NCBI RefSeq assembly: GCF_009183415.1 | Contig: NZ_WEHU01000010.1 | Location: 62,001 to 126,000 of the forward strand | From: Bacillus sp. B1-b2 | Lineage (GTDB): Bacteria; Bacillota; Bacilli; Bacillales; Cytobacillaceae | Length of the DNA stretch: 64,000 nucleotides | Reading direction: 5' to 3' | Shown here: positions 9,240 through 16,701 of the stretch, in pieces | Layout of the letters: every line of letters begins with the position of its first letter | Numbering within the stretch: the first letter of the stretch is position 1 | Position numbers and translations under genes: made by a program | Notes under the pieces: model-generated | The model's database searches: none | Told to the model about the DNA's origin: nothing | What the model saw: the letters and a program-made list of their open reading frames with translations, nothing else

Positions 9240-9542
9240 TTAAGCCATTAGCTCTAAAGCCCGATCCAATACTGCTTTACCATTCATTGTGCCATAAGCT
9301 CTCATTTCAATTACTTCTACAGGCACTCTTCCAGCAATTATCTCTTCTACTTGCGGCTTTTGGTATCTTACTTGCGGCCCCAATAAAACCACATCCACTT
9401 CATGTGCCACTTTCTGACATTCCGATACTGGCAATGCAAATATCTCTACTTCAATCCCTTTTTCTTTAGCGGCATCATTCATCTTATTAACAAGTAAACT
9501 GGTAGACATACCTGCAGCACAAACTAATAATAACTTCTTCAC
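9240..9542 (-). CDS. PTS lactose/cellobiose-family EIIB component
   Basis: Cytoplasmic phosphotransfer subunit of 100 aa, the normal size for stand-alone EIIB of this family. The phosphorylated cysteine is C8 in MKKLLLVCAAGMSTSLLV. The GTG at 9542 is preferred because AGGAGG lies 8 nt upstream; the TTG two codons earlier is too close to it. It is the first gene of the operon, preceded by a promoter with an overlapping cre-like site. The RpiR-type regulator is divergent. Confidence 0.92.
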   Translation of the reverse strand: MKKLLLVCAAGMSTSLLVNKMNDAAKEKGIEVEIFALPVSECQKVAHEVDVVLLGPQVRYQKPQVEEIIAGRVPVEVIEMRAYGTMNGKAVLDRALELMA

Positions 9543-9586
9543 GTACAATCCCTCCTTTGATGGAAGAGTAACCTCTTCTCCATTAA

Positions 9587-9614
9587 ATTGTATACGCTTT
9601 CAAAATTTTTACAA
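9587..9614 (-). promoter_or_regulatory. PTS operon promoter with overlapping CcpA cre site
   Basis: TTGTAA at 9609-9614 and TACAAT at 9587-9592 are separated by 16 nt on the minus strand. A cre-like sequence, TGAAAGCGTATACA (minus strand, 9589-9602), overlaps the -10. This fits carbon catabolite repression by CcpA, although CcpA binding itself is inferred. Confidence 0.7.
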
Positions 9615-9656
9615 CAGATTATACATACTTAGAATCTTTTTTCTAAAGTTGGAAAT

Positions 9657-9674
9657 TGTTCCAAATAAGGAACA
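9657..9674. promoter_or_regulatory. Candidate RpiR operator (inverted repeat)
   Basis: TGTTCC, 6 nt, then GGAACA form a perfect dyad between the divergent PTS operon and the RpiR gene, just upstream of a TATAAT at 9683-9688. Its location suggests an operator for the RpiR-type protein. No independent evidence is available. Confidence 0.45.
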
Positions 9675-9723
9675 GGATGTTCTATAATAAAATAGGAAGC
9701 TTAGTAGATTGGGAGGAGAAAAT

Positions 9724-10482
9724 TTGTTCACAAACGAAATGATTCAATCCTTTAATGATCTAGAGATGCTACTCTATAATTACATCACCAAGAATATGGA
9801 TAAAGTTATTTACATGCGTATTAGAGAATTATCAGATGCTACGCACGTCTCTACATCTAGTATTTTGCGATTTTGTAGAAAATTGAACTGTGAAGGATTT
9901 TCCGAATTTAAAATCAAGCTAAAAATGCTCTTAGACAGGAATGATCAAGAGGATTTAAAATCAACTAAGTATTACTTATCAGAGTTTTTAGAGAGAACCA
10001 TGAAAGGAAACTTCGAAAAGTATATCCAACAAACAGCTGATATGATTCTTCAATCTGACAAAGTGATTTTTGTAGGTATAGGAAGTTCAGGAATATTAGC
10101 GGAATATGGCGCAAGATACTTTTCAAGCCTTGGAACATTTTCCACCTATATTAAGGACCCTTTTTATCCTATAAATAGCAAGGAGTTAAAGAAAAGTACA
10201 GCAATCGTTCTTTCTGTGTCAGGTGAAACAGATCACACTTTAAACCTTACGAATCAGCTGAAGATGGAAGGCTGTAATATTATCAGTATTACAAATAGTA
10301 AAAATTGTATGCTTGCCAAAATTTCTGACATTAATATTGCCTACTACATTACAGAAGTATTTATCGGAGAATCCAATATAACTTCTCAAATGCCAGTTAT
10401 GTACATATTAGAAGAAAGCGCTCACAAAATAAAAAAGAAGCAACTAGAAAACACAAAAATGAATTCCGATTATTCCATTTGA
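9724..10482 (+). CDS. MurR/RpiR-family transcriptional regulator
   Basis: Regulator of 252 aa with an N-terminal RpiR helix-turn-helix (about 1-75, SDATHVSTSSILRFCRKLNC) and a C-terminal SIS sugar-phosphate-binding domain (about 105-225, VIFVGIGSSGILAEYGARYF; AIVLSVSGETDHTL). The start is the TTG at 9724, 5-6 nt after GGGAGGAG; an upstream TTG at 9709 overlaps that site. It is divergent from the PTS operon and probably senses the phosphorylated sugar produced by it. Whether it activates or represses is not visible. Confidence 0.9.
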   Translation: MFTNEMIQSFNDLEMLLYNYITKNMDKVIYMRIRELSDATHVSTSSILRFCRKLNCEGFSEFKIKLKMLLDRNDQEDLKSTKYYLSEFLERTMKGNFEKYIQQTADMILQSDKVIFVGIGSSGILAEYGARYFSSLGTFSTYIKDPFYPINSKELKKSTAIVLSVSGETDHTLNLTNQLKMEGCNIISITNSKNCMLAKISDINIAYYITEVFIGESNITSQMPVMYILEESAHKIKKKQLENTKMNSDYSI

Positions 10483-10488
10483 ATAAAG

Positions 10489-10515
10489 AACACGAGGGGA
10501 AAGCCCTCGTGTTTT
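10489..10515 (+). terminator. Terminator of the RpiR gene
   Basis: AACACGAGGG pairs with CCCTCGTGTT around a 5-nt loop and is followed by TTTT. Confidence 0.9.
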
Positions 10516-10543
10516 AGTTACATAAGTATGATAAAAATAGTAA

Positions 10544-11089
10544 TTAGTTTTCCAAATACCTATACAAAGTAGACTTACTTATTCCTGTTTCTTCTTTAAT
10601 GTCTTTTAAAGAGTACTTCTTTGACTGATACATCTCAATAGCTTTTTTCACATTTTCATCTGTTTTTCTAGGTCTTCCTGTTGTCTTACCATGTTTCTTT
10701 GCGTATTCCATTCCTTTTTTTGTTCTTTCTCGAATGATTTCATTTTGAAATTCTACTAAGTATTGAAGCATTCTAGATAAGGGATAATCGGCTTTTTGCT
10801 CTGTATCTATCTCCTCATTAAGCACCTTTATATATACCTCTTTTTGGTCCAACTCATTCAATATTTCCAATAAATGCCTGCTTGAATCAGCCAATGTAAA
10901 TAATCGATGTACAACAATTTTATCTCCCTTTGAGATACTTGTAAGGATATTTGCTAAAGCATTTCGATTTTTAGCAGAATCATGTTCCTCTTGAACTATT
11001 TTCTCACATAAAGGATCTATCATTTCTCTTTGTTTCTCACAGCTAACGTCTTCATTTGTAGGCCTCATATAACCGATAATCATTTTCAA
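10544..11089 (-). CDS. Serine recombinase/resolvase-like protein with degenerate active site
   Basis: The 181-aa protein has the size and layout of small serine resolvases/invertases: N-terminal catalytic-fold domain (1-105), the conserved E-helix segment (EFQNEIIRERTKKGMEYAKKHGKTTGRPRK, about 113-142), and a C-terminal Hin-type helix-turn-helix (SLKDIKEETGISKSTLYRYL). The catalytic core is altered. The usual YxRVS reads YMRPT (residues 7-11), so threonine stands at the nucleophile serine. The usual DRLGR reads FTLAD (64-68), losing both active-site arginines. The DNA-binding half looks intact. It is probably a DNA-binding descendant rather than an active recombinase. No flanking inverted repeats or mobile element were seen. 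Confidence 0.8.
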   Translation of the reverse strand: MKMIIGYMRPTNEDVSCEKQREMIDPLCEKIVQEEHDSAKNRNALANILTSISKGDKIVVHRLFTLADSSRHLLEILNELDQKEVYIKVLNEEIDTEQKADYPLSRMLQYLVEFQNEIIRERTKKGMEYAKKHGKTTGRPRKTDENVKKAIEMYQSKKYSLKDIKEETGISKSTLYRYLEN

Positions 11090-11228
11090 GCCCCCAACTT
11101 TCCATATATATTCCTTTATTATAAATTGAAATATATTCTTTGTAAAAAACTTCCCAAAAGTATTCCCTTTTAGGAAAACTCATGATAGACTTCTTTTTAT
11201 TAGTCATAATAAACTAGAGGTGAAAATT

Positions 11229-12683
11229 TTGATTGAAAAAATAAAACGTGAATGGTTTTGTAATGTAAGAGGAGATATTTTATCTGGAATGGTCGTTGCA
11301 TTAGCCCTTATACCAGAAGCAATTGCTTTCTCTATTATTGCAGGTGTGGATCCAATGATAGGATTATATGCTTCCTTTACAATGGCGGTTGTTATTTCTT
11401 TTACAGGTGGAAGGCCAGCAATGATTTCAGCTGCTACTGGAGCAATGGCTCTCTTAATGGGACCTTTAGTTAGAGATCATGGCCTAGAATATTTATTTGC
11501 CGCAACCATTCTTACTGGTATCATTCAGATACTATTTGGTGTATTCAAAATAGCTAAGTTAATGAAATTTATTCCAAGAGCCGTTATGATTGGATTTGTC
11601 AATGCTTTAGCTATCCTAATCTTTATGGCACAAGTCCCACACTTAATTGGTGTCAATTATATGACTTATCTATTTGTCATTATCACTTTATTAATTGTCT
11701 ATATATTACCAAGATTTATTAAAGTAGTTCCTGCACCATTGATTGCTATCATTATTTTAACAGCAGTAACTATTTTTGGAAATGTGCAAGTAGCAACAGT
11801 CGGAGATCTAGGAAAAATCACACAGTCATTGCCTTCCTTCTTTATTCCAGATATTCCTTTTTCTTTTGAAACACTTTCCATAATCTTTCCTTACTCTATC
11901 GCTCTAGCGGTTGTTGGACTTCTTGAATCCTTATTAACAGCTTCTATTGTGGATGATGCAACAGATACGGAAAGTAACAAGAATCGTGAAGCAAGAGGGC
12001 AAGGTATCGCGAATATTGTGACAGGATTTTTCGGAGGAATGGCTGGATGTGCCATGATTGGTCAATCTGTTATTAATGTGAAATCTGGTGGCCGAGGTAG
12101 ACTCTCCACTTTTATAGCAGGTGCTTTCTTAATGTTCCTCATTATAGTATTAGGTAATTTAGTTGTCCAAATACCAATGCCCGTGCTGGTAGGAATTATG
12201 ATAATGGTTTGTATTGGGACATTTGATTGGTCTTCTTTCAAATATATTGTAACAGCTCCACGAACAGATGCGCTTGTAATGCTTGTCACGGTTATAATTG
12301 TCGTTGCAACTGACAATCTGTCTATCGGTGTTATTGCTGGGGTTATACTGAGTGCAGTATTCTTTGCTTCTAAGATTTCAAACGTTACGGTTAAAAAACA
12401 AGCTAACAACAAATATGAAATTGAAGGTCAATTATTTTTCGCTTCTGTTGATAGCTTTGTGCAAGCATTTGATACCAGCATTACAAATCAGCATATATCG
12501 ATAGATTTTCAAAAAGCCCATGTATGGGATGACTCTGCAGTAGGTGCTATTGATAAAATTGTTCTAAAGTTAAAAGAAAATCAAAATACCGTAAATATTA
12601 CTGGCTTAAATTCCGCAAGTAAAAAGCTTGTAGATAAGCTTGCTGTTTTTGAAAATGCTAAGGCTAAGTTTACCAACCACTAA
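11229..12683 (+). CDS. SulP-family anion transporter
   Basis: Membrane transporter of the SulP (SLC26-like) family, about 484 aa. Residues 1-380 contain the hydrophobic core with the family signature ([26 protein letters not shown]). About 395-484 form a cytoplasmic STAS domain ([20 protein letters not shown]). Substrates of the family include sulfate, bicarbonate and other anions; the sequence does not decide. AGAGGTG lies 6 nt before the TTG at 11229, which I prefer over the GTG at 11220 that overlaps it. A UspA gene follows 20 nt downstream and is surely cotranscribed, a common pairing. Confidence 0.9.
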   Translation: MIEKIKREWFCNVRGDILSGMVVALALIPEAIAFSIIAGVDPMIGLYASFTMAVVISFTGGRPAMISAATGAMALLMGPLVRDHGLEYLFAATILTGIIQILFGVFKIAKLMKFIPRAVMIGFVNALAILIFMAQVPHLIGVNYMTYLFVIITLLIVYILPRFIKVVPAPLIAIIILTAVTIFGNVQVATVGDLGKITQSLPSFFIPDIPFSFETLSIIFPYSIALAVVGLLESLLTASIVDDATDTESNKNREARGQGIANIVTGFFGGMAGCAMIGQSVINVKSGGRGRLSTFIAGAFLMFLIIVLGNLVVQIPMPVLVGIMIMVCIGTFDWSSFKYIVTAPRTDALVMLVTVIIVVATDNLSIGVIAGVILSAVFFASKISNVTVKKQANNKYEIEGQLFFASVDSFVQAFDTSITNQHISIDFQKAHVWDDSAVGAIDKIVLKLKENQNTVNITGLNSASKKLVDKLAVFENAKAKFTNH

Positions 12684-12703
12684 TTTGAAAGGAGCATTAC
12701 ACC

Positions 12704-13117
12704 ATGTACTCTTCTATTCTATTAGCTATTGATGGATCCAAAAACTCTTTAAGGGCAACAGAAGAAGCTTGTAAAATTGCATCCGAAACTGCTATGGTGA
12801 CCATTATTTATGTAGTTGATTATGCTCAATCGAAGAATGATGTACTTCATGCACAAGGAAAGTCAGAAATAGAGTTAGCAAGACGGCAAAAAATTCTATC
12901 AGCAGAAGAGTTTCTGCAAACAGAAAATATTTCCTATAAGGTACAGGTTGTTCATGGTGACCCTGGACCAACTATTGTAGAATTTGCAAATAATAACCTT
13001 TTTGACATCCTTATAATTGGGAGTCGTGGTCTAAATGCTTTTCAAGAAATGGTTTTAGGAAGTGTTAGTCATAAAGTAGTAAAGGGAGCTAAATGCCCGG
13101 TACTAGTCGTAAAATAA
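12704..13117 (+). CDS. Universal stress protein (UspA family, ATP-binding type)
   Basis: Single-domain Usp of 137 aa. It starts YSSILLAIDGSKNSLRATEEA and ends with the ATP-binding loop pattern GSRGLNAFQEMVLGSVSHKV followed by CPVLVVK, so it is the nucleotide-binding subtype. GAAAGGAG precedes the ATG by a normal distance. It shares an operon with the SulP transporter and may modulate it, as has been suggested for Usp domains linked to transporters; this role is an inference from position. Confidence 0.92.
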   Translation: MYSSILLAIDGSKNSLRATEEACKIASETAMVTIIYVVDYAQSKNDVLHAQGKSEIELARRQKILSAEEFLQTENISYKVQVVHGDPGPTIVEFANNNLFDILIIGSRGLNAFQEMVLGSVSHKVVKGAKCPVLVVK

Positions 13118-13126
13118 AAAAATTTG

Positions 13127-13158
13127 GTCTGTATCAATGGGTGATACAGACTTCTTTA
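13127..13158 (+). terminator. Terminator of SulP-Usp operon
   Basis: GTCTGTATCA pairs with TGATACAGAC around a 5-nt loop, followed by TTCTTT. Confidence 0.85.
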
Positions 13159-13285
13159 TGTTAAAAGCTGTATTCACATGGTGTATTTTATAATAAAAAT
13201 AATTAGTTGGTATGTCTACTGTTCAAATCTGGTAAATCGAATGAATGAGTGTATATCATGCATAAACTAGTAAGAAACCAGTTCA

Positions 13286-14170
13286 TTACAAATGGTATAG
13301 ATGGGCCTTCAATCCTTGTACATCTAGCTTTACTTTAAATAAGCCTCCGGACAGAGGATATTTTTCTAGTTGCTTCTCATCCAATCCATTCCTTGCTGTT
13401 GTTATATACAGTTCATCTAATAATTTCCCACCAAACGTGCAAGAAGTTACATTTGGAGCAGGTACTACAATCTCGCTAAGCTTCTCTCCATTATTAGGAT
13501 TCCACCGAGATACTCTCCCACCACCAAAATGAGCAATCCATAGCATACCTTCTTTATCGATCGTCATTCCATCTGGAGACCCGAGTTCCTTAGAAAAATC
13601 AATAACATCTTTTGCTTTACCTAATTTAGCTGTCTCTAAATCAAACTCATATCTCGTTACCTTTTGAGATGGTGTATCAATTAAAAATAAATAATCATTT
13701 TTGCAGGACCAGGTAAGACCATTGGAGATAGTCAAGTCTTCCACTTTTTTTGTTAGATTTCCTTCCTTATCTAGGCAATATAAAGCAGCATGTTTAGATT
13801 TGTTTTTTCTGTTCATTGTTCCACACCAAAAACGACCAAATGCATCACATTTACCGTCATTAAAACGATTATCCTCTATTCCTTGCTCTGGATCAGCTAT
13901 GTATCGTAATTCATTTTTCTCAATATTAATGGTATGAAAGCCATTTTCTAATGTAATCACAAATCTAGTATCTTGCTTAATAGAAGGCACAATAGCAGAT
14001 ACTTGATGTTTTAATTGAAGAACTCGTTCTTTATCTATGCTCGGATTGTACATATGTATTTTTTTCCCTTCAATATCTACATAGTAAAGCATATTGTTTC
14101 TCCAATCCCAGCATGGCCCTTCCCCTAGCTGCATTTTAGCATCTATAACTAGTTCGATTTCATTACTCAT
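13286..14170 (-). CDS. SMP-30/gluconolactonase/LRE-family protein
   Basis: Six-bladed propeller lactonase of the SMP-30 (regucalcin) family, 294 aa. Recognisable pieces are the N-terminal metal ligand (LGEGPCWDW), GIEDNRFNDGKCDAFGRFWCGTM, ISNGLTWS and GSPDGMTIDKEGMLWIAHFGGGRVSRW. Members are divalent-metal-dependent lactonases of sugar acids, often gluconolactone. The substrate here is not shown by context, as the gene appears to be monocistronic. A good ribosome site (GGAGGGG) precedes the ATG at 14170. Confidence 0.88.
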   Translation of the reverse strand: MSNEIELVIDAKMQLGEGPCWDWRNNMLYYVDIEGKKIHMYNPSIDKERVLQLKHQVSAIVPSIKQDTRFVITLENGFHTINIEKNELRYIADPEQGIEDNRFNDGKCDAFGRFWCGTMNRKNKSKHAALYCLDKEGNLTKKVEDLTISNGLTWSCKNDYLFLIDTPSQKVTRYEFDLETAKLGKAKDVIDFSKELGSPDGMTIDKEGMLWIAHFGGGRVSRWNPNNGEKLSEIVVPAPNVTSCTFGGKLLDELYITTARNGLDEKQLEKYPLSGGLFKVKLDVQGLKAHLYHL

Positions 14171-14290
14171 GCTATCCCCTCCAATGATGATTCTTCTTTT
14201 TATCTATCTATTTACCCTGAACAAAGAGAAGAAAAACATATTTTCATTGGAAAAAGAGATACAAAATGATGGAATTAGTATGAACAAGGT

Positions 14291-14758
14291 TTACCTTCGA
14301 CTTATAATCAGTTCTTGTTCCGCCCACTGGTAAAGGGAATTTGCGTAGTTTTCACATTCCTCCACCTCTTCTCTAGTATCTGGGCTGAATTCAATTTTTA
14401 ACAATGTTTCAAAAACATTAGCCCCACGCTCTTGTAGCTTTTCAGAGAATAAGTTCACTGCTTGACAATAAGCAGGATATACAGTGTCTCCTGAACCAAA
14501 GCATCCACATATGCTTCCTTTTAAATCAACATTATCTAAGTCCTCATAAAATTCTTCTGCTTCATAAGGTAAATCGCCATCACCCCAAGTATAGCTTCCT
14601 ATTAAGACCAAATCATAATTGGGAATGTCCTGTACATTTAACGTCTCTATTTCTTCCAGCTTGATTTGACAGCCTTTCTTTTCTAATTGATTTTTTATAA
14701 TATCCATTATTTCTTCCGTGTTTCCTGACATACTTGCAAAACCTATTAATACATTCAT
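14291..14758 (-). CDS. Flavodoxin
   Basis: Short-chain FMN electron carrier of 155 aa (YkuN/YkuP-like). The FMN phosphate loop is SMSGNTEE near the N-terminus and the isoalloxazine loops are GSYTWGDGDLP and GCFGSGDTVYPAYC. It replaces ferredoxin under iron limitation in related bacteria, where the genes are Fur-repressed. A Fur-box dyad at 14810-14828 lies about 50 bp upstream of this start, so the same control is likely. It is monocistronic. Confidence 0.92.
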   Translation of the reverse strand: MNVLIGFASMSGNTEEIMDIIKNQLEKKGCQIKLEEIETLNVQDIPNYDLVLIGSYTWGDGDLPYEAEEFYEDLDNVDLKGSICGCFGSGDTVYPAYCQAVNLFSEKLQERGANVFETLLKIEFSPDTREEVEECENYANSLYQWAEQELIISRR

Positions 14759-14809
14759 TATTTAAACACCTCTCGATGATTATGAATTAATTTTATACTA
14801 TTAACTTTA

Positions 14810-14828
14810 AATGATAACGATTATCATT
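14810..14828. promoter_or_regulatory. Fur box upstream of flavodoxin
   Basis: The 19-bp near-dyad AATGATAACGATTATCATT matches the Bacillus 7-1-7 Fur consensus (TGATAAT-N-ATTATCA) with one mismatch. It lies beside a TTGACA on the minus strand (14829-14834). Iron-dependent repression of the flavodoxin is therefore likely. Confidence 0.85.
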
Positions 14829-14836
14829 GTCAATTA

Positions 14837-14873
14837 TAATAAAAGAGAATGTGCTACACATTCTCTTTTATTA
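14837..14873 (-). terminator. Terminator of aspS2
   Basis: A perfect 17-bp stem pairs 14837-14853 with 14857-14873 around a 3-nt loop, with TTTTATTATAATT on the minus-strand 3' side. It lies directly after the aspS2 stop codon and next to the flavodoxin Fur box. Confidence 0.9.
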
Positions 14874-14878
14874 GCCTA

Positions 14879-16177
14879 CTATGGTATTAATCGCTCACAA
14901 TCTCTAGGAAAGGCGCTTGCTTCACGGATATTGCCTAAACGTAAAAATTTCATAATCATTCTCTCTAAACCAATAGCAAATCCACCATGGGGAGGGAAGC
15001 CGTATGCAAATGCTTGAATATAGGAGCTAAATTCTAATGGATCTAGTCCTTTTTCTTTAAAAGACTTTAGCAGCATTGCTTGGTCATGTATTCTTTGACC
15101 TCCAGATGTAATTTCCGTACCATTATATAAAAGATCATAAGATTCTGTTAGACCAGGATGTTGTCTACTTGGCATGGTATACATTGGTCTTGTCTCTTTT
15201 GGATAATGAGTAATAAAAACAAAATCACTCTTATACTTTTCTTTCACATACTGTCCTATTACCTTTTCTCCTTCTGTATTTAAATCACCTGAAGGAGAAT
15301 CCTTGTGAAACCTATCCTTTAGAATTACTTGTGCTTCTTCTAAGGTTAACTTCGGTATTTCCTTCACATTGGGTATTTCTACTTTAAAATAAGCTAGTTC
15401 TTTTTTACAATATTCTCCTATTTTCTCGAAGATATATTCTAAAGCCCTTCTCTCTAACTCCATTACCTCATCAACATTCTCAATAAAACCAACCTCTACA
15501 TCTAATGAAGTATATTCATTCAAATGTCTAGATGAATTATGCTCTTCCGCTCTAAATACAGGTGCAACTTCAAAAACACGTTCAAAACCTGCTCCTACCA
15601 TCATCTGCTTATAAAATTGAGGAGATTGTGCTAAATATGCCTGTTTCTTAAAGTAAGGAAAAGTAAACACATTTGCTCCTCCTTCTGCGCCTTGAGAAAC
15701 AATTTTTGGTGTAAAGATTTGTTGAAAGCCTTGCCTATTCATAAAATCAGTAAAGCTCTTTACAAACATGGCTTGTATCGTAAAAATGGCCTGTATCTGT
15801 TCATGCCTTAATGAGAGTACTCGATGGTTTAACTGGTGGTCTAATCCAACGTTTAAGTGTTTTTTATTTACTTCAAAAGGGACTACCTTTGCGTTCGAAA
15901 AGATGGCTACCTTTGAGACTAATACCTCTACACCCACCTCGGTCTTATCTGTTTCTACTACTTCCCCTGTTATCTCCACTACACTTTCCTTCTCTAATTT
16001 TATCTTATTCTGCTCATTCTCTAACACGCACTGAATCGTGCCTGTTCGATCCCTTAGCACTAAAAATCCAATATTACCAAGCTGTCGTATTTTCTTTATC
16101 CACCCTTTTAGTACAATAGTTTCTCCAACATGTACCTGAGCTTCAGAGATGAGCACCCTTTCCTTTGATTGCTCCAT
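14879..16177 (-). CDS. aspS2: Archaeal-type aspartyl-tRNA synthetase (AspRS2)
   Basis: Class II synthetase of 432 aa. An N-terminal OB-fold anticodon-binding domain (about 15-105, VLKGWIKKIRQLGNIGFLVL) is followed by the catalytic domain. Motif 2 is FRAEEHNSSRHLNEYTSLDVE and motif 3 is GLERMIMKFLRLGNIREASAFPRD. SGGQRIHDQ and NIREAxxFPRD are AspRS rather than AsnRS signatures. Typical bacterial AspRS is about 590 aa with an inserted GAD domain; this protein lacks it and matches the shorter archaeal/eukaryal class. Such enzymes in bacteria are often non-discriminating (they charge tRNA-Asp and tRNA-Asn). Expression is controlled by a T-box and possibly an Asp-rich leader peptide. AGGAGG lies 9 nt before the ATG. 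Confidence 0.92.
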   Translation of the reverse strand: MEQSKERVLISEAQVHVGETIVLKGWIKKIRQLGNIGFLVLRDRTGTIQCVLENEQNKIKLEKESVVEITGEVVETDKTEVGVEVLVSKVAIFSNAKVVPFEVNKKHLNVGLDHQLNHRVLSLRHEQIQAIFTIQAMFVKSFTDFMNRQGFQQIFTPKIVSQGAEGGANVFTFPYFKKQAYLAQSPQFYKQMMVGAGFERVFEVAPVFRAEEHNSSRHLNEYTSLDVEVGFIENVDEVMELERRALEYIFEKIGEYCKKELAYFKVEIPNVKEIPKLTLEEAQVILKDRFHKDSPSGDLNTEGEKVIGQYVKEKYKSDFVFITHYPKETRPMYTMPSRQHPGLTESYDLLYNGTEITSGGQRIHDQAMLLKSFKEKGLDPLEFSSYIQAFAYGFPPHGGFAIGLERMIMKFLRLGNIREASAFPRDCERLIP

Positions 16178-16242
16178 TGTTCTCTTCCTCCTATTAATTT
16201 AATGAAATTTTTATCGTTATTATCATCATCATCACCATCCAT
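16108..16242 (-). CDS. Asp/Asn-rich leader peptide ORF upstream of and overlapping aspS2
   Basis: A 44-codon ORF begins at the ATG at 16242 with an excellent ribosome site (AAGGAGG, 8 nt upstream). Its N-terminus is MDGDDDDNNDKNFIKLIGG: six Asp (all GAT) and three Asn codons among the first twelve. It starts after the T-box terminator, so it exists only in read-through mRNA. It then runs out of frame across the aspS2 ribosome site and start codon, ending 70 nt inside aspS2. Composition and position are those of an attenuation-type leader peptide for an aspartate/asparagine enzyme. The simple alternative is a GAT microsatellite behind a chance ribosome site. Translation is inferred. Confidence 0.6.
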   Translation of the reverse strand: MDGDDDDNNDKNFIKLIGGREQWSNQRKGCSSLKLRYMLEKLLY

Positions 16243-16276
16243 GGTACTCACCTCCTTAAATGAATAATTAAAATAC

Positions 16277-16522
16277 AAAAAATCCGCCCCTAAAAAAGGG
16301 ACGGATTATCCGCGGTACCACCCAAATTGTTCTAACAAAGAACCACTTGTATCTTTTAACGGAGATAACCGGCTACCTCTACATCATTCTAGTTCAAGGT
16401 AACACTTACAAATGTCTTTCTCGTAAGGCAAGAACACAAACTTTTCAGCTACTGTTTGCTCTCTTTTGATCTACTTCTCACGATACTCTTTTTGATCAAC
16501 GCTTTTTCGTTCCATTAAGTTA
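16277..16522 (-). ncRNA. T-box riboswitch controlling aspS2 (probable Asp/GAC specifier)
   Basis: The minus strand carries the conserved T-box sequence GGGTGGTACCGCG (16311-16323). A GC-rich terminator follows (stem AATCCGTCCC with GGGGCGGATT, then TTTTTT, 16277-16308). Upstream, Stem I features are visible: AGTA, AGAGAG, and a distal hairpin CAAAC/GTTTG. Pairing TCGTGA with TTACGA and CAAA with TTTG frames a specifier loop containing GAC at 16414-16416, followed by A. This is an Asp codon that fits the gene. Uncharged tRNA-Asp would favour antitermination. T-box identity is firm; the specifier assignment rests on hand folding. Confidence 0.9.
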
Positions 16523-16528
16523 TGTCAT

Positions 16529-16557
16529 ATTATATGCTTTTCTCTTTTAGAAAACAA
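16529..16557 (-). promoter_or_regulatory. Promoter of the aspS2 T-box transcript
   Basis: TTGTTT (16552-16557), a 17-nt spacer and TATAAT (16529-16534) on the minus strand form a sigma-A promoter just upstream of Stem I of the T-box. Confidence 0.8.
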
Positions 16558-16701
16558 CCGTAATTTTGGCATTAATGTAAAGATTCCACATAATAAATTT
16601 CAGTCTACTTTTTTATGGTCTCATTTTCTCTAATTATCAATACTCATCTTGTAAGTCGCATATTTATTTTATATAGAAAATATTTGGTAGAGGTGATGGA
16701 A

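Noticed and set aside
10544-11089. Serine recombinase as the mark of a mobile element or invertible segment
   Set aside because: Catalytic residues are missing, and no flanking inverted repeats, att-like duplications or cargo genes were found.
16213-16240. Plus-strand run resembling a histidine-tag coding sequence (CATCATCATCACCATCC)
   Set aside because: It is the complement of the Asp codons of the leader ORF. No plus-strand ORF or engineering scar accompanies it.
16392-16395. GAAC in the aspS2 leader as an overlapping Glu/Asn specifier, as in the two-codon T-box of a clostridial transamidation operon
   Set aside because: It lies outside the specifier loop in the fold that pairs TCGTGA with TTACGA, and the base after AAC is T rather than a purine. 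GAC at 16414-16416 fits better.
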